Source: Armigeres subalbatus (Eukaryota; Arthropoda; Insecta; Diptera; Culicidae). From it: a stretch of 64,000 nucleotides of DNA. The notes under the pieces were generated by a model. That model did no database searches. It saw only the letters and a list, made by a program, of their open reading frames with translations, and was not told the origin of the DNA. Position numbers and translations under genes: made by a program. The DNA is taken from the NCBI RefSeq assembly GCF_024139115.2, contig NC_085141.1, forward strand, positions 399,244,042 through 399,308,041, read 5' to 3'. Every line of letters starts with the position of its first letter. Position 1 is the first letter of the stretch. Below are positions 45,786 to 56,769 of the stretch, in pieces.

Positions 45786-46815
45786 TTACAGAAAAATTTC
45801 CAGAATAACAGCATCTACTGCCTTTCTCACAACAGGTTCCAGGTGCTGCCGTGGTGGTGGGGCCTCATTGCGCATCTCCTTTCGACAGCTCTTCTTTACC
45901 CAGGTCCGCCAGTTTCTCGGCGCTGTGCATCGCCTTGAGCACGTCGACGTAGCGCTCTTTCTCTGTCTTTCTCCTTCTCCCTGACTCTCACCGGGCGTGT
46001 GTTTGCCGCTTTCAACCGTTTGCCAGGGACCGTCCGACCGCTGGTTGTCTTGGTCGGGCTGGCTTCCCTCCTCCGCTGGCCGACTGGCTCGTTTCGTCCT
46101 TGCTTTCTTCTTACGCAGTTTGCCCATGTCTGCAGCTTCCGAAAGCCCGCTCTCCTGATTTGCGCTCTCCCGACGCCTTTTTGCGATCTGTTCTTGGCGC
46201 CTAATGCCAGGTTGGTTCCTGGCTCACTTGTCTGTCCTCTTTTCTGCCGCTCTGTCGCTGAGTTCAAAGTCTAACGCCTCCTGTGCCATGGTTGTGGTAC
46301 TATGCAAGGTGAAGGCAGTAGTCTGTGTGCTCTTCTCCGCTTTACCACAGCCATCCAGCCTAGGCGCAAGCACTTCCTGTTCCTGCTTTGCAGCAAGAAC
46401 CAAACTGCGAAGCTTGAGCAAGTTCAGCTTCAGATCCCTCGACAATCGAAATATTGCCCCGTTCATTGGTGAAGTCGATAATGTCATCGAGTTGCACCAT
46501 GACTACGGTCAAGCTCGGCAGGACACCACTGGACCCTATCTCCACTGTATTGTGCTGCTGCTTTTCAACTATTGGCATATCGTTATCGCTCTCCACGACA
46601 TTTACTTCGCTATTCGTGTCCTTCTGCTCCATCTCTCTCGCACCCGATGCGTTCCGTGGAGATCTTTCCAAACCTTTCCTTGCGAAGGGGTTCACTTCCC
46701 TTGCTTTGTTGGTTATTTTAACTTTATTCGTGTTTGTTGGGTCCCCCTTAGGGCTGCCCTTCGAATCCAACTGGAATAGTCGCCTTCTTGATCCCATTAG
46801 TGGCGTAATCAACAC
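45786..46815 (-). pseudogene. R1-like LINE ORF1 remnant
   Basis: Three overlapping minus-strand frames (46360-46815, 46224-46487, 45786-46127) read in order as a hydrophilic ORF1: an ATG at 46815 with MGSRRRLFQL a few residues in, a Glu/Asp-rich part, a helical segment (AAKQEQEVLAPRLDGCGKAE), and a basic region LRKKKARTKRASRPAEEGS followed by SDGPWQTVES. The pattern and position 5' of R1-type ORF2 fit ORF1. No CCHC knuckles remain, and the frame is shifted at least twice. Plus-strand ORFs in the same DNA are shadows. Confidence 0.6.
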
Positions 46816-47104
46816 CAGTTTCTCTCACTGTCCATTAACTCACCTAGTCACTACCTTAAAAATCAGCATCATCCGATAATTAAATCATTAATTATAAATT
46901 TTCTGCACCTGATGCAAATTACCACGCAACGAACTACCCACAAGAAAAATTCCCAGGTAACCAGTAAGCATTATATAAAGCACTTAAGCGGCATTATCTG
47001 CGCCTTTACTGCAAAACATTAAATGCCAATAAGCCCTATAGTCGCCTTTAATGCTATTTTAATGCAGGTTTTGGCCTAATATATGGCTGCTTAAGTGCTC
47101 AATC

Positions 47105-47175
47105 CTACTTTATCGATAAAGTAGAAATTTTGCTGAGTAGCATTTATTCAGCATCTGAAATGCTGAATAAATGCT
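47105..47175. repeat. Palindrome CTACTTTATCGATAAAGTAG and adjacent hairpin
   Basis: 47105-47124 is a perfect 20-bp palindrome. 47139-47175 is AGCATTTATTCAGCAT, a 5-base loop, and the exact mirror ATGCTGAATAAATGCT. Confidence 0.85.
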
Positions 47176-47263
47176 TCATTTTAAAAAGAAGAAAAAAGGC
47201 ATTTTTTCTAATTCTTTTTTTACATAGTTTTTTTTTCATATTATATAGTTATAATATTTTCAG

Positions 47264-47443
47264 AGTGCGTGTTGGCTCTGGTTTCGGACAGCAGAACGAT
47301 CGCGCGATTTACCGAAATTTTGTGTTTTGCATTGCGCGGCCGGTAATAAAGTTAATCAGTTCAGTGCGAGTTGGCTTTTGTTTCGGACGGCAGAACGATC
47401 GCGTGATTTGCCAAAATATTGTGTTCTGCATTGCGCGACCGAC
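47264..47443. repeat. 99-bp direct duplication
   Basis: AGTGCGTGTTGGCT at 47264 and AGTGCGAGTTGGCT at 47363 start two similar units, each with GCAGAACGATCGCG or GGCAGAACGATCGCG and GCATTGCGCG near the end. Such repeats resemble LINE or LTR promoter units, but ownership is unknown. Confidence 0.75.
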
Positions 47444-48049
47444 AGTGCCTATTTTGTCGTGTTTCTACTCAGTAAGCAGATAGTTCGCGCGGCCGAGTGA
47501 GTAAACAATTGGTGCGTGATCGGACGTGTTTCAAGTAGGATTTAGAACATTCGTAAAATCCGAGTTTTTGGTTCTGTTTTTAATGTTCGGTGAATAAGTG
47601 TGCGGTTGAACGTGTCTTGTATATGATGCGAATCATTTGTAAGATCCAGGTTACTTTGTCCTCCTTTAAACGGTTTGTAAGTAAATTGATGAATATTTTT
47701 AATATTTTTTCAGCATATACTGTTATTAACAAACGCTCTATATTGTCGAATAGTGTTCCTATTATTTACCTTACCCACTCACAATAATTTTCCGTCCCGA
47801 GACATCTATGAAGATGTTGTAGATGTTGAACTAACATTCCTTTCCTTTCTTCCGTGATTGTAAGGACGTGGCCAGGTATACAACTGCTACTGTATAGGAA
47901 AAAGGTACTAATCCCAAGTACCAATTTGCGACAATATACAGTAGATTTCTCAATTCAGCATTGTATAGCCACCCACGATTTGTACAATCACATATACTAT
48001 TATATAGTTATTATATTTTCATATTTGAAATGGAACATAATTTTTTACT

Positions 48050-48124
48050 TTTTCGAGCGGAATTCGAACTCGTGCTCTTGCCACCCGACGCTGTTGTTGT
48101 CATCGCCCTTACCAACTGGCCCAT
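48050..48124 (-). mobile_element. tRNA-like SINE head (fourth type)
   Basis: Minus strand TATGGGCCAGTTGGTAAGGG gives an A-box-like start; GAGTTCGAATTCC lies about 35 bp downstream as B box. Not a plausible functional tRNA: no CCA-ready acceptor pairing was seen. Probably a SINE head. Confidence 0.5.
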
Positions 48125-48194
48125 AAGAGAGAGATGGTAGTGGGAATAATTTTGCCCAACATAAACATTACGCCCCTTCAGGAACATTAACTTT

Positions 48195-48243
48195 TAAGTT
48201 AAAATCTTAATTAATTAAATTAATTAATTAATTAAATTCTTAA
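48195..48243. repeat. TTAATTAA-rich simple repeat
   Basis: Tandem TTAATTAA units form a perfect low-complexity palindrome. Confidence 0.7.
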
Positions 48244-48754
48244 TCTAACTCATCTCAGAATGCGACCGTCACAAACCATCATACCCAGTTGCAATGAAAC
48301 AGCTACAGTAGTGCTGCTTTAATGCATCCATCGAAAATAGTACAATGGAATAATAAAGTGTAGCTAAACTATGTAATTAGTGATAGGGTTAGTTTAACGA
48401 CAAGTATGTCAATGTCAATGGTCGGAATAGAAAAAACATTCTGCGCGTACCGATTTCCATATTGGAAAACGTTTGACGTATGAACACTACAGGCCTTAAA
48501 GTGGCACTAATGTAGCTGTTCCATTGCACTTAACAAAAAACAACATTGTGCATTCATAATGCTATTATAAGACTATGTCTCTCATGATTGCTTTGAGAAT
48601 GCTTATTTAGAACAGCCAGGTTTTCGAAATGCTTATTTACAGCATGGAGCACATACGATGCCAGTATAATGCTACTATAGTGCTTACTTGAATGCTTATT
48701 GGTTACCTGGGTATGCTGAAGTTCAGATTGATGGTGTACTAAACGCGAAACTAA

Positions 48755-49065
48755 TGTTGGATTAAATGGATTTGAATTGGATCTAGATTGCATTTGGATT
48801 GGACATGGATTGGATTTGGATTTGGATTGTATTGAATTTAGATTGGATTTGGATTAGATTTGGATTAGATTTGGATTAGATTAGGATTGGATTCGAATTG
48901 GATTTGGATTGGATTTGGATTGGATTTAGATTGGATTTGGATTGAATTTGGATTGGATTTGGATTGGATTTGGATTTGGATTGGATTGGATTTAGATTGA
49001 ACTTAGGTTGGATTAAGATTGGATTTGAAATGGATTTGATTTGGATTGAATTGGATTAGCATGGA
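48755..49065. repeat. GGATTT/GGATTGGATTT minisatellite
   Basis: About 300 bp of 6- and 11/12-bp units (GGATTTGGATTGGATTTGG) with scattered A substitutions. The minus strand is TC/AATCC-rich. Non-coding. Confidence 0.9.
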
Positions 49066-49330
49066 TTTTCTTATCTTTATTAGATTGCTCTTAAATCTTA
49101 TTAGAAATGAAGTTCAACACCGCTTAGTTTTGGATTGCATTTGGGTTAGATTTGGAATGTTTTTGGAAGAAAATGAAACTTCATTTTGTGTTTCCAAAAA
49201 TCTAGGATAACAAAAGAAGGCCATTGGCTTCGTAAATTTGTTGTTCTCTTATCATCCATTCATTTCTTACATCCTAATTTTAAAACTTGCATAGATTTGT
49301 GGTACGGAATAAGAACGAAAGTATGAATTA

Positions 49331-49522
49331 TAGATAGTAGAATCTATAGATGAGCGAAAGCATGGCTGAGTCGATTTTTTTGCCCGTGCACACGCGCATA
49401 TGACGTCACAGCCCTTAACGTTTCCATTGAAATCGTGACGTCATGCTCGTTTGGAGACACGTTTGACAGTTCGTTTGGAGACAGTGGATTTATCTTCGCT
49501 CATCTATATATTCCACTATCTA
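49331..49522. mobile_element. MITE with TAGATAGTAG ends and two TGACGTCA sites
   Basis: The left end TAGATAGTAGAATCTATAGA then TGAGCGAA is mirrored by TTCGCTCATCTATATATTCC then ACTATCTA at the right. TA flanks both sides. Inside, ATGACGTCACAG and GTGACGTCATGC each contain a perfect TGACGTCA palindrome, the CRE/bZIP core. CGTTTGGAGACA occurs twice. Confidence 0.8.
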
Positions 49523-49809
49523 TAGTATGAATCACATTTTATCTTTCGCGATCCACAGTTTGGGAACCCATGTTTTAAAACATGTTCTAGTATTGAAACC
49601 ATGATGTTGAGACAAGATTATTTTGGTATGCAGTTTTCAATGGAAACAATGGAAATTTTAGTAAAATGCCTTCAGCGTGTGTTTATAGATTCACACCTCA
49701 GCGTGTCAATCGGCGAGCAGCAAGCCATGACTCTGCCTCTTCTGGTCAGATCTCCGCGGCGTGCACACGCATCCACGGAGAGTCGCTGTTATAATTTCGT
49801 TCCGGCCAT

Positions 49810-49894
49810 TTAGGGCCACACAGAACCCACCCACCTTCAGCATGGTTTTGCTTTGCAACCGTCTATCTTACCGCACGGCTAAGGAAGGTCCCCC
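49810..49894 (-). mobile_element. Truncated Feilai-type SINE head
   Basis: Plus-strand CACCTTCAGCATGGTTTTGC followed by TTACCGCACGGCTAAGGAAG matches the SINE head inverted. The B box is degraded (ACAGAACCCACC) and the body is absent. Confidence 0.65.
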
Positions 49895-49899
49895 TTAAG

Positions 49900-50900
49900 A
49901 TCAGTTGACAGCAAGGCATCAAGATTTCATCGATGCGCATGCAAAACAAGCGACAAAAGAGAACCAACGACGAAGCTTTGATTTTATCGAAGATAATAAT
50001 GACCAAGATCCGAAGCCAACTTTTTATCCCGTTTGTTTTGCATGGGGGAGGTTCCTTCATCAGTGCTGCCACCTGGAAAAGTTTGGAGAAAAAGTTGAAC
50101 CATGGAAATTTGACATTTTTTTTCCTTGTTGGGTACATTTTCCACTACGACCAGTTGGTTGATCTATGGAAATTTGGCATGGCATGATATAGAAAATGAG
50201 AATTAAAATGTTTCTAGAACGTTATAGAAATTTTTTCGACAAACAATTTTTAGTTTGTGGGGTTAGAAATTCAACAATCTTAAGCAATAACTGCTTATTC
50301 GAAAAAAATATAAAAATCGAGATATTGGCGAGATGGATCACATTGGTCCCAGCCGTCAATTTGACAACACAAACAAAAAAAATCGAGAAGTCATGTCTAT
50401 TTTGTGTGCTTTTTAAATTCTAACCCCGTAAACCAAGATTTTTTTGAGAAACGTCCTTAATTTTTGTTTTATAACAAAAATATACTTCATTTCCTATACC
50501 ACACTGTGTGAAATTTCACTGATTCCACTTTTTCTCTCGATGACAGCTGGTGGTCTTCTCCTCCCCTATTATCTCTACAGCAAATTTTAGTTTAATGCTT
50601 TCGTAGTTTCTGTTTTTATGGAAATATTTGATAATCCACCATTGATTTACAAAAATGCCAGTCGAAAGTTTTTCCAGGGTGTCGTGTTCCTTTTTTTCTC
50701 GGTGGATAGCCTTTTCAAGTGGCAAATGTTTCTCAAATCGCTTTCTGTATTTAAATCGGCACGCCACAAGAAACTTGTAAAAATCGTGCCTTCGGATTGT
50801 TATATTCTCGACGGGTCTTAATGCAGTCGCCTCTGGAATAATTAAAATTATTTAGATTTCAACCTTTTGAAGAAGAAATACTAAAACCAACCAATTCCTG
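49900..50900. other. Unannotated stretch with short overlapping frames
   Basis: Frames up to 91 aa on both strands with no domain. Nothing supported. Confidence 0.35.
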
Positions 50901-50904
50901 TACC

Positions 50905-51560
50905 AAGGTTGCATCTTCATTCTCCACGTATAGGCCACGAATGCTTTACGCTCTATGAGAATGCACCAAAATCAGGCCTTGAGAGATGTAATATTCCTGT
51001 ACTACTCGGCGATGTCGACGACGGCGTGAATCGCAACCGTATCGTCTCGTCTGGGAAGGAACTAGAACTTCTCATTCGTTTGGGAGTTATAAAGTGTGGT
51101 CTTTTGTTTTGTGCACACATACTTACACATACACACATTCAAAATTCGACTAGCACCGTGATGGGAATAGGAATTCGGAACCGGGTTTTACGTTGTGGTC
51201 GGGAAGCAGCTGCGACGACGACGACGACGCATCGACGCCATCATCCCGAGGATACGCATTTGCATTTTAGTGGAGCTTCGACGGCGCCATGTTGCACTTG
51301 GCTCACTCGGTTCCCCCACGCAAGGACACCGCGGTGGGCGGGATGCGGAAGTATGCTCCCTGTCAGGCCATTTGTTTCGGATTGTGCCTGGTTCACTCGC
51401 TTTCCGGGTTGAAATGTGTCAGCATTTTCTCGGGAACATTTTACTGGCGCTGTGCGGAGAAGGCGATGGTTGGTGTAGCTGTTGGCTGCACGATTCGCAG
51501 TTTCGCAGATGCTGATGATGATGCTAGATGTGGGTGGGCATAGTGGAGTTGGGTTGTGGA
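50905..51560. other. Higher-GC island, multiple overlapping frames, no call
   Basis: Open frames of 84-167 codons overlap in several phases on both strands. The longest (50909-51412) needs a non-ATG start and contains Thr and His runs from (ACG)n. I see no domain or splice structure. Possibly conserved non-coding or exon-derived DNA; unresolved. Confidence 0.3.
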
Positions 51561-52910
51561 ACATCTTAACACTAAAAGACGCTTAAATGATTTCTGTTTT
51601 ACAGTAAATTACTTCGTTTATTATGCAAAACAGTTTGGAACAAGATATGGCACACGCGTGACTGCTGGCGTGTAGTGTCTATGTGACAAGCATATCAATT
51701 ATGCAAAGAGACTACAAATGTTTTAAAGGGTGTTGAAAATGAACATGTAGATTTGAGGAAAGTTGTGAATATTACCTGCATTACAATATTACCTTTCATT
51801 ACCGAATATATATGTTTTTCAGTTACAGTTCACTGATGTAACCAACTTATGTGATGACTGATGATCATGTTGTTAGTATCGAAAATATATGAACAGACGC
51901 ATCACTTGCATGTTTATCGCTACGAATTAAACTATATAAAGCTACATCATAACACTATCATAGCAGATATGAAAAGCCCTATCACCCAGTATTAAACTGG
52001 TAATTGCATCAAAACTAACGCGACGATAGAATGAAATAATTAATATCCTGAAGCGGCTCATAAAACATAACCCCAAGCAGATCGTAGAAATCCAATATTT
52101 TAACGGTGCGGTCACTCAACGGAAGCAATTTCGTTTCATTATTGAAATACTGACTCGAAGCGGCCCCAACCATACCGCGATATAGGTCTCGGGCCCCCTC
52201 CGGTCCAGAAGGAGATCACACAAGCCCGACGTTGGTTTTCACCGTTCCTAGCAGCACTCGTAAAGTTATAATTATCGTCGGAGTAGCAGCAGCCAGCCAG
52301 CCAATAACGAAATTCTTACCAGTTGAGCCATTATGAGAAATCCCATAGCGTAGAGCCATCAACTGGTGACGGTGGTGAAGCCGGCGCTCGTCCGCACACT
52401 CAATTTACGCAAGAGTGCAATAAATTGTCCTCCGATCCCAGTCCGGATTCCGGGCTAATGTTTGCTTTTATGGTCCAACTTTATCCTGCGACCGGATCGA
52501 CTCGGGCTCTGGGAACCCGGGCCTGAGAAGCTCCAGGCATTCAGTTCTACGACTATCGGAACAGAAAGAACAGACACCAGGTGAGTGCGTGAGGTTGAAA
52601 AGTGGACCCAAATTGAAAATACCTTTCGGCAGTTAGAATTAATGTCCGAGCGGATGGAGGAAGCCAAACAGAAATTAAATTAGATGAAATAGGTTACAGA
52701 GAAAAAGTCTTTCTACTTTTTTTCCTTATTTTAATTTTATATACAAATTTAAATTAAAAGAATAAAAGTGGCAACGTTTAGTGAAATATTTCCAATAATT
52801 CCAGGATTGTTCGTCAGCTGACGTGTTTTTGTGAACGAAAATTGTTCTAAGTTGTGGAAAAATCTTCCGAAAACGCGAAAGTCAGTTTTCGAATTGTCTC
52901 GTGCTCGAGC
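51560..52910. other. Unannotated stretch
   Basis: No gene supported. Short frames at 52323-52526 and 52455-52667 lack recognisable content. Confidence 0.35.
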
Positions 52911-52931
52911 ACCATACCATACCATACCATG
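52910..52931. repeat. CCATA microsatellite
   Basis: Four consecutive CCATA units ending CCATGG. Confidence 0.8.
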
Positions 52932-53059
52932 GACCAGCTTGGCCCCACCGGGACGCATTGAAATCGCTCAGAAGACTAAGCAAACAAAATCAAATGCGCA
53001 TTGAAACCCAATAATTAGATTTCAGTGCGCGTTTGATTGTTTCGTGACGCGTTGGATGA

Positions 53060-53505
53060 AATCTATGATTAATGAAAAAACGTTTGAAGTATGATTAACG
53101 ATTACTGATCGTGATTAAATGTTGACACAACATGTGTATGATTAATGATTAACGATCGATATGATTAATGATTAATGATTATGAATAATCAAATTGAATG
53201 ATTTGCATAATGATCAATAGTCAAGTAACCTTTCTTCCAAATTGGGTTATTGAAAGGTATAAAAATTATATGATTATGATTAAAGATTAATGAATAAAAA
53301 CCATGATTAAAATTGATGATTAATGAATAAACTCAAAACAAATATGAATACGATTAGTGATTAAGGATTGAATGTAGAATTCTATGATTAACGATTAGTG
53401 ATTAATGATTAAATCATATTTTTGTATGATTATGATTAATGAATAATGAATAAATAACCAATTATTCATTAATCATGATTAAATCTATGATTAATCACTA
53501 ATGCT
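53060..53505. repeat. GATTAATGATTAA minisatellite
   Basis: Irregular AT-rich tandem units (ATGATTAATGATTAACGATT) over about 440 bp, adjoining an RTE-like LINE fragment. Confidence 0.8.
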
Positions 53506-54150
53506 TTGGTCCACACAGGATCTTCCGGCACGGAATCCGGCTTGCTGCCGCCGGAGAGTCGCATCGATCTTCTCCTGAATCCGGGCTAGGATAATTTTGC
53601 ACATAACTTTGAGAACGGTACACAGCAACATAATGCCTCGCCAGTTATCGCATACAGTCAGGTCACCCTTTTTGGGCACCTTCACTAAGATACCTTGCAT
53701 CCAGTAGACCGGGAAAGTTGCGGTGTCCCAGATATTACGAAATAAACGATGCAGTAGTTGAGCGGATGTCATGGGGTCAGCTTTGAGCATCTCGGTCGGA
53801 TCCTAGGCAGATCATGCCGAGGTGGTGATGGCCTGGCTGGCACTTGAAAAAGTTGTTCGAAGTGCTCGAACCAGCGTTTCAGCTGGTCATTTGGGTCGGT
53901 CAATAACTGATCATTCGCGTCTTCCACAGGCATCGTTGCATTCATCTTCGGCCTGCTTAAGTGTCTTGAGATATCGTAGAGGAGGCGAATGTCCCCGGTT
54001 GCGGCTGTTCTCTCTCCTTCGTCGGCCAAAGAGTCTGCCCTCGCTCGCTTGTCCCGTCGATATGAGCGTTTTACTTCCTTCTCAAGAGCCGCGTATCGTT
54101 GACGGGCTAAGACTTTGGCTCCTCTGGTTTGATCTTGGAATGAACTTCCC
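53506..54150 (-). pseudogene. RTE-like LINE linker and RT fragment
   Basis: Minus frames 53769-54029 (TAATGDIRLLYDISRHLSR, then DPNDQLKRWFEHFEQLFQVP) and 53491-53790 (MLKADPMTSAQLLHRLFRNI, VPKKGDLTVCDNWRGIMLLC, RQQAGFRAGRSCVDQ) give the linker and first RT motifs, with one frame break near 53780. It is the best of three copies (others at 981 and 6764). No catalytic YADD motif remains. Confidence 0.8.
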
Positions 54151-54239
54151 TCATGTGGAAATCACGAGTCAAATTGAGTAAATTCTGAAAAACTAGAATC
54201 ATATGGAAATTTTGCATGGGCAGTTCACTATGCGCATTT

Positions 54240-54935
54240 TCGCCTACTATGCATGAAATTTAGGTGGAAGACCAGGAAAACATAGGCAACTTTCGGAAGG
54301 AATTTCTGTAAATGTTTCATTGGGGATTGCCGGGAGATCTTCAAATTTTATAATTTCCAGAGGAATATTCGTAAGCGTTCCAGAAGAATTTCTGAAGGGA
54401 TCACTGAATAATTCCAAAATTATTCTCATGGGGCTTCTTGGAGGAATGTTTTGGGAATTACCTGGAGGATTTCCGGAATCATTACTGAAAGAATTCACAA
54501 TTGAATTTCAATAAATATACCTAGCAAAACTCCTAGAGATATTTCCGGTAGAATTCCCGGGGATGGGTGGGAGTTTCGTTAATTGATTTTCGAAGTAATT
54601 TATTAAGAGTTCTTGGAGAGAAAATATTAAAGGGATTTTGAAGAAGTTGCTTCAGGAACTTCCGGTAATATACCTGCAGGAATCTACGAAAGAATTATCT
54701 GAGGAACTTCCAGACGAATTCCCTGAAGAACTTATGGAAGAATTCCTGGAGAAACTTCCGAGAAAATTCTTAAAAAATTTCCTGGAGAAACTTTAATAAA
54801 AATTCCGGAAAGAATTCTTAGAGGAACTTCCGGAAAAGTTTCTTGATAAATTCTTGGAGGAACTTGCTGAAGAAATTCTGGTCGAATTCCTGAAGGAAAT
54901 TCTGGACGAAATCCTGGAGCAGTGTATTAAAATGT
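54240..54935. repeat. Degenerate GGAGGAACTTCCGGAAGAATT minisatellite
   Basis: Imperfect 24-27-bp units based on CTTCCGGAAGAATTCCTGGA. The clearest part is 54640-54930. The same family recurs at 61625-61925. Short frames here are by-products. Confidence 0.7.
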
Positions 54936-55189
54936 ACTGTCTTGAACTGTAAATCTATTGATGATCACGTGTTGCAGGTGTGACCGTCATGAGACACAAA
55001 ATAATATTGCATGACAGAAAATGTCATGAGCTACCGTGACTTTTTTCCACGCGACATAATATGTTCCACAAAAGAAACGAATGAAATATAATTTTGAGAG
55101 TAATGAATGCATCATCAATGAAGCTAGATCGCTGGGATCGCAGTTTTTACGCGGATTGTGGGATTTATGAGTTCAATAATAGTCAATGT

Positions 55190-55560
55190 CTTGTTTTCTG
55201 GGTATTGCGGGTGGTGAACAATAAGTTCAATGTTATGAAAACTCGATTTGCATCTACACAGCCTTTCAGGCCCACGGGGTCATATATGACCCAAAAAGAA
55301 AAATGGATGTATAAAATCGCACGATGGATAAAAGTGAACACAATCTTCAGCAAAATTGCTTGAAATTAACTCCCCTATCAAGGAAAAATATCAGGTATGG
55401 GCGATCAAGGCCCTACAATAACCTAGAACGTCATGAACACGGTGAAGTTACGAAAGAGAAAGTTTTAGTGGCAGCAGATTGTATTGTTTCAAAATAAGAT
55501 TTTTATTCAAACGTATCCGCAGAGCTACTGTGAAGTACAATCAACTATTTTTTTTATTTC
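55190..55560. repeat. Leader of satellite array 3
   Basis: GGGTCATATATGACCC (55277-55292) and downstream blocks TCTTCAGCAAAATTG, AAATTAACT and AGGAAAAATAT match the leader of array 1 in order and spacing. Confidence 0.7.
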
Positions 55561-56765
55561 CTTGGACGTCCTAGGCTATCCAAACATTCCTTGAGTTCGG
55601 GACTTGAAATCTATAGCTGCAAGAAAATCGTTTTTCAGTACTGAAAGCATCAATATGCATTCAATTTCTTTCCATTACACCTCCCGAAAGGACAAAGGAT
55701 ATCGTAGGATAGTTTTAAGATATTCTAGACAAACCCAACTCTTCTTGAGTTCGGGACTTCAGATCTACAGCTGCTTAGAAGCTCTTTTCGGTACACAAAG
55801 CTTCAATATCCGTTCAATTATATCCATTACACCTCTCGGGAGGACAACGGATATGGTAAGACAGTTATGAGATATTCTGGGCAATCCAAACTGTCCTTGA
55901 GTTCGGGACTTCAGATCTACAGCTGCTTAGAAGCTTTTTTCGGTACTCAAAGCTGCAATATGAATTCCATTACATCCATTACACCTCCGTGGAGGTCGAA
56001 GGATATCGTAAGATAGTTTGATATAACCTGGGCAATCCAAACTGTCCTTGAGTTCGAGGCTTGAGATCAACAGCTGCTTAGAAGCTCTTTTCGATACTCA
56101 AATGCTTAAATATGCATGCAATTATATCCATTAGACCTCTCGGGAGGTCAATGGATATGGTAAGATAGTTATGAGATATTCTGGGCAATCCAAACTGTCA
56201 TTGAGTTCGGGACTTGAGATCTACAGATGCTTAGAAGCTCTTTTTGATACTCAAAGCTGCAATATGCCTTCAATTATATCCATTACACCTGCGGGGAGGT
56301 AAACGGATATGGTAAGGTAAGATAGTTAAGAGATATTCTGGGCAATCCAAACTGTCCTTAAGTACGGAACTTGAGATCTACAGCTGCGAGAACATCGTGT
56401 TTCAGCACTGATAGCTTCAATATGCATTCAATTATATCCATTACAACTTTTAGGAGGTCTACGGATATCGTAAGATATTTTTGAGATTATATGAGGCTTC
56501 CGAACTGTCCTTGATTTCAAGACTTGAAATCTACAGATGCGAACGTAGCTCTTTCGTCACTCAAAATTTCCAAATGAATAATTTGTTTGAGAAACTGCAT
56601 ATGTCCCTTTAACAAAAAATCGAGAAAACAACAATAAACTGTTTTTGAGCAAAGCTAGCTGCTTTGAAGGCTTCTTCTGTTGCTTAAAGTTTCGATATTT
56701 ATTCAACAATGTGCGTTACATCTCCTTTAAAACCAAAAGACATTGTAAGATAGTTTTTAAATATT
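55561..56765. repeat. 153-bp satellite, array 3 (about eight monomers)
   Basis: GCAATCCAAACTGTCCTTGA recurs at about 55881, 56032 and 56185, spacing 151-153 bp. Units contain GATCTACAGCTGCTTAGAAG and ATATCCATTACACCTC. Alignment to array 1 is through CCAAACT(G/C)TCCTTGAG and the CCATTACA block. A third subfamily, same orientation as array 1. Confidence 0.85.
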
Positions 56766-56769
56766 CTAG

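Larger units (their letters stand above)
46952..48711. mobile_element. 1.76-kb element with CCCAGGTAACCARTAAGCAT ends
   Basis: The left end reads CCCAGGTAACCAGTAAGCAT; the right end is the mirror of CCCAGGTAACCAATAAGCAT. The TAAGCATT motif recurs several times inside both ends. The interior contains a 20-bp palindrome, a 16-bp-stem hairpin, a 99-bp direct duplication and a tRNA-like head. The only frame of note (117 aa, 47130-47483) is made by the duplication. No transposase and no clear target duplication. Confidence 0.7.

Noticed and set aside
45999..46879. Plus-strand ORFs of 91-191 aa
   Set aside because: They are antisense to the R1-like ORF1, whose composition and position fit better.
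47130..47483. 117-aa ORF
   Set aside because: Half of it is the 99-bp (33-codon) direct duplication; no domain, no family seen.
50909..51412. 167-aa ORF
   Set aside because: Needs a non-ATG start, has triplet-repeat runs and no domain; several other frames are equally open.
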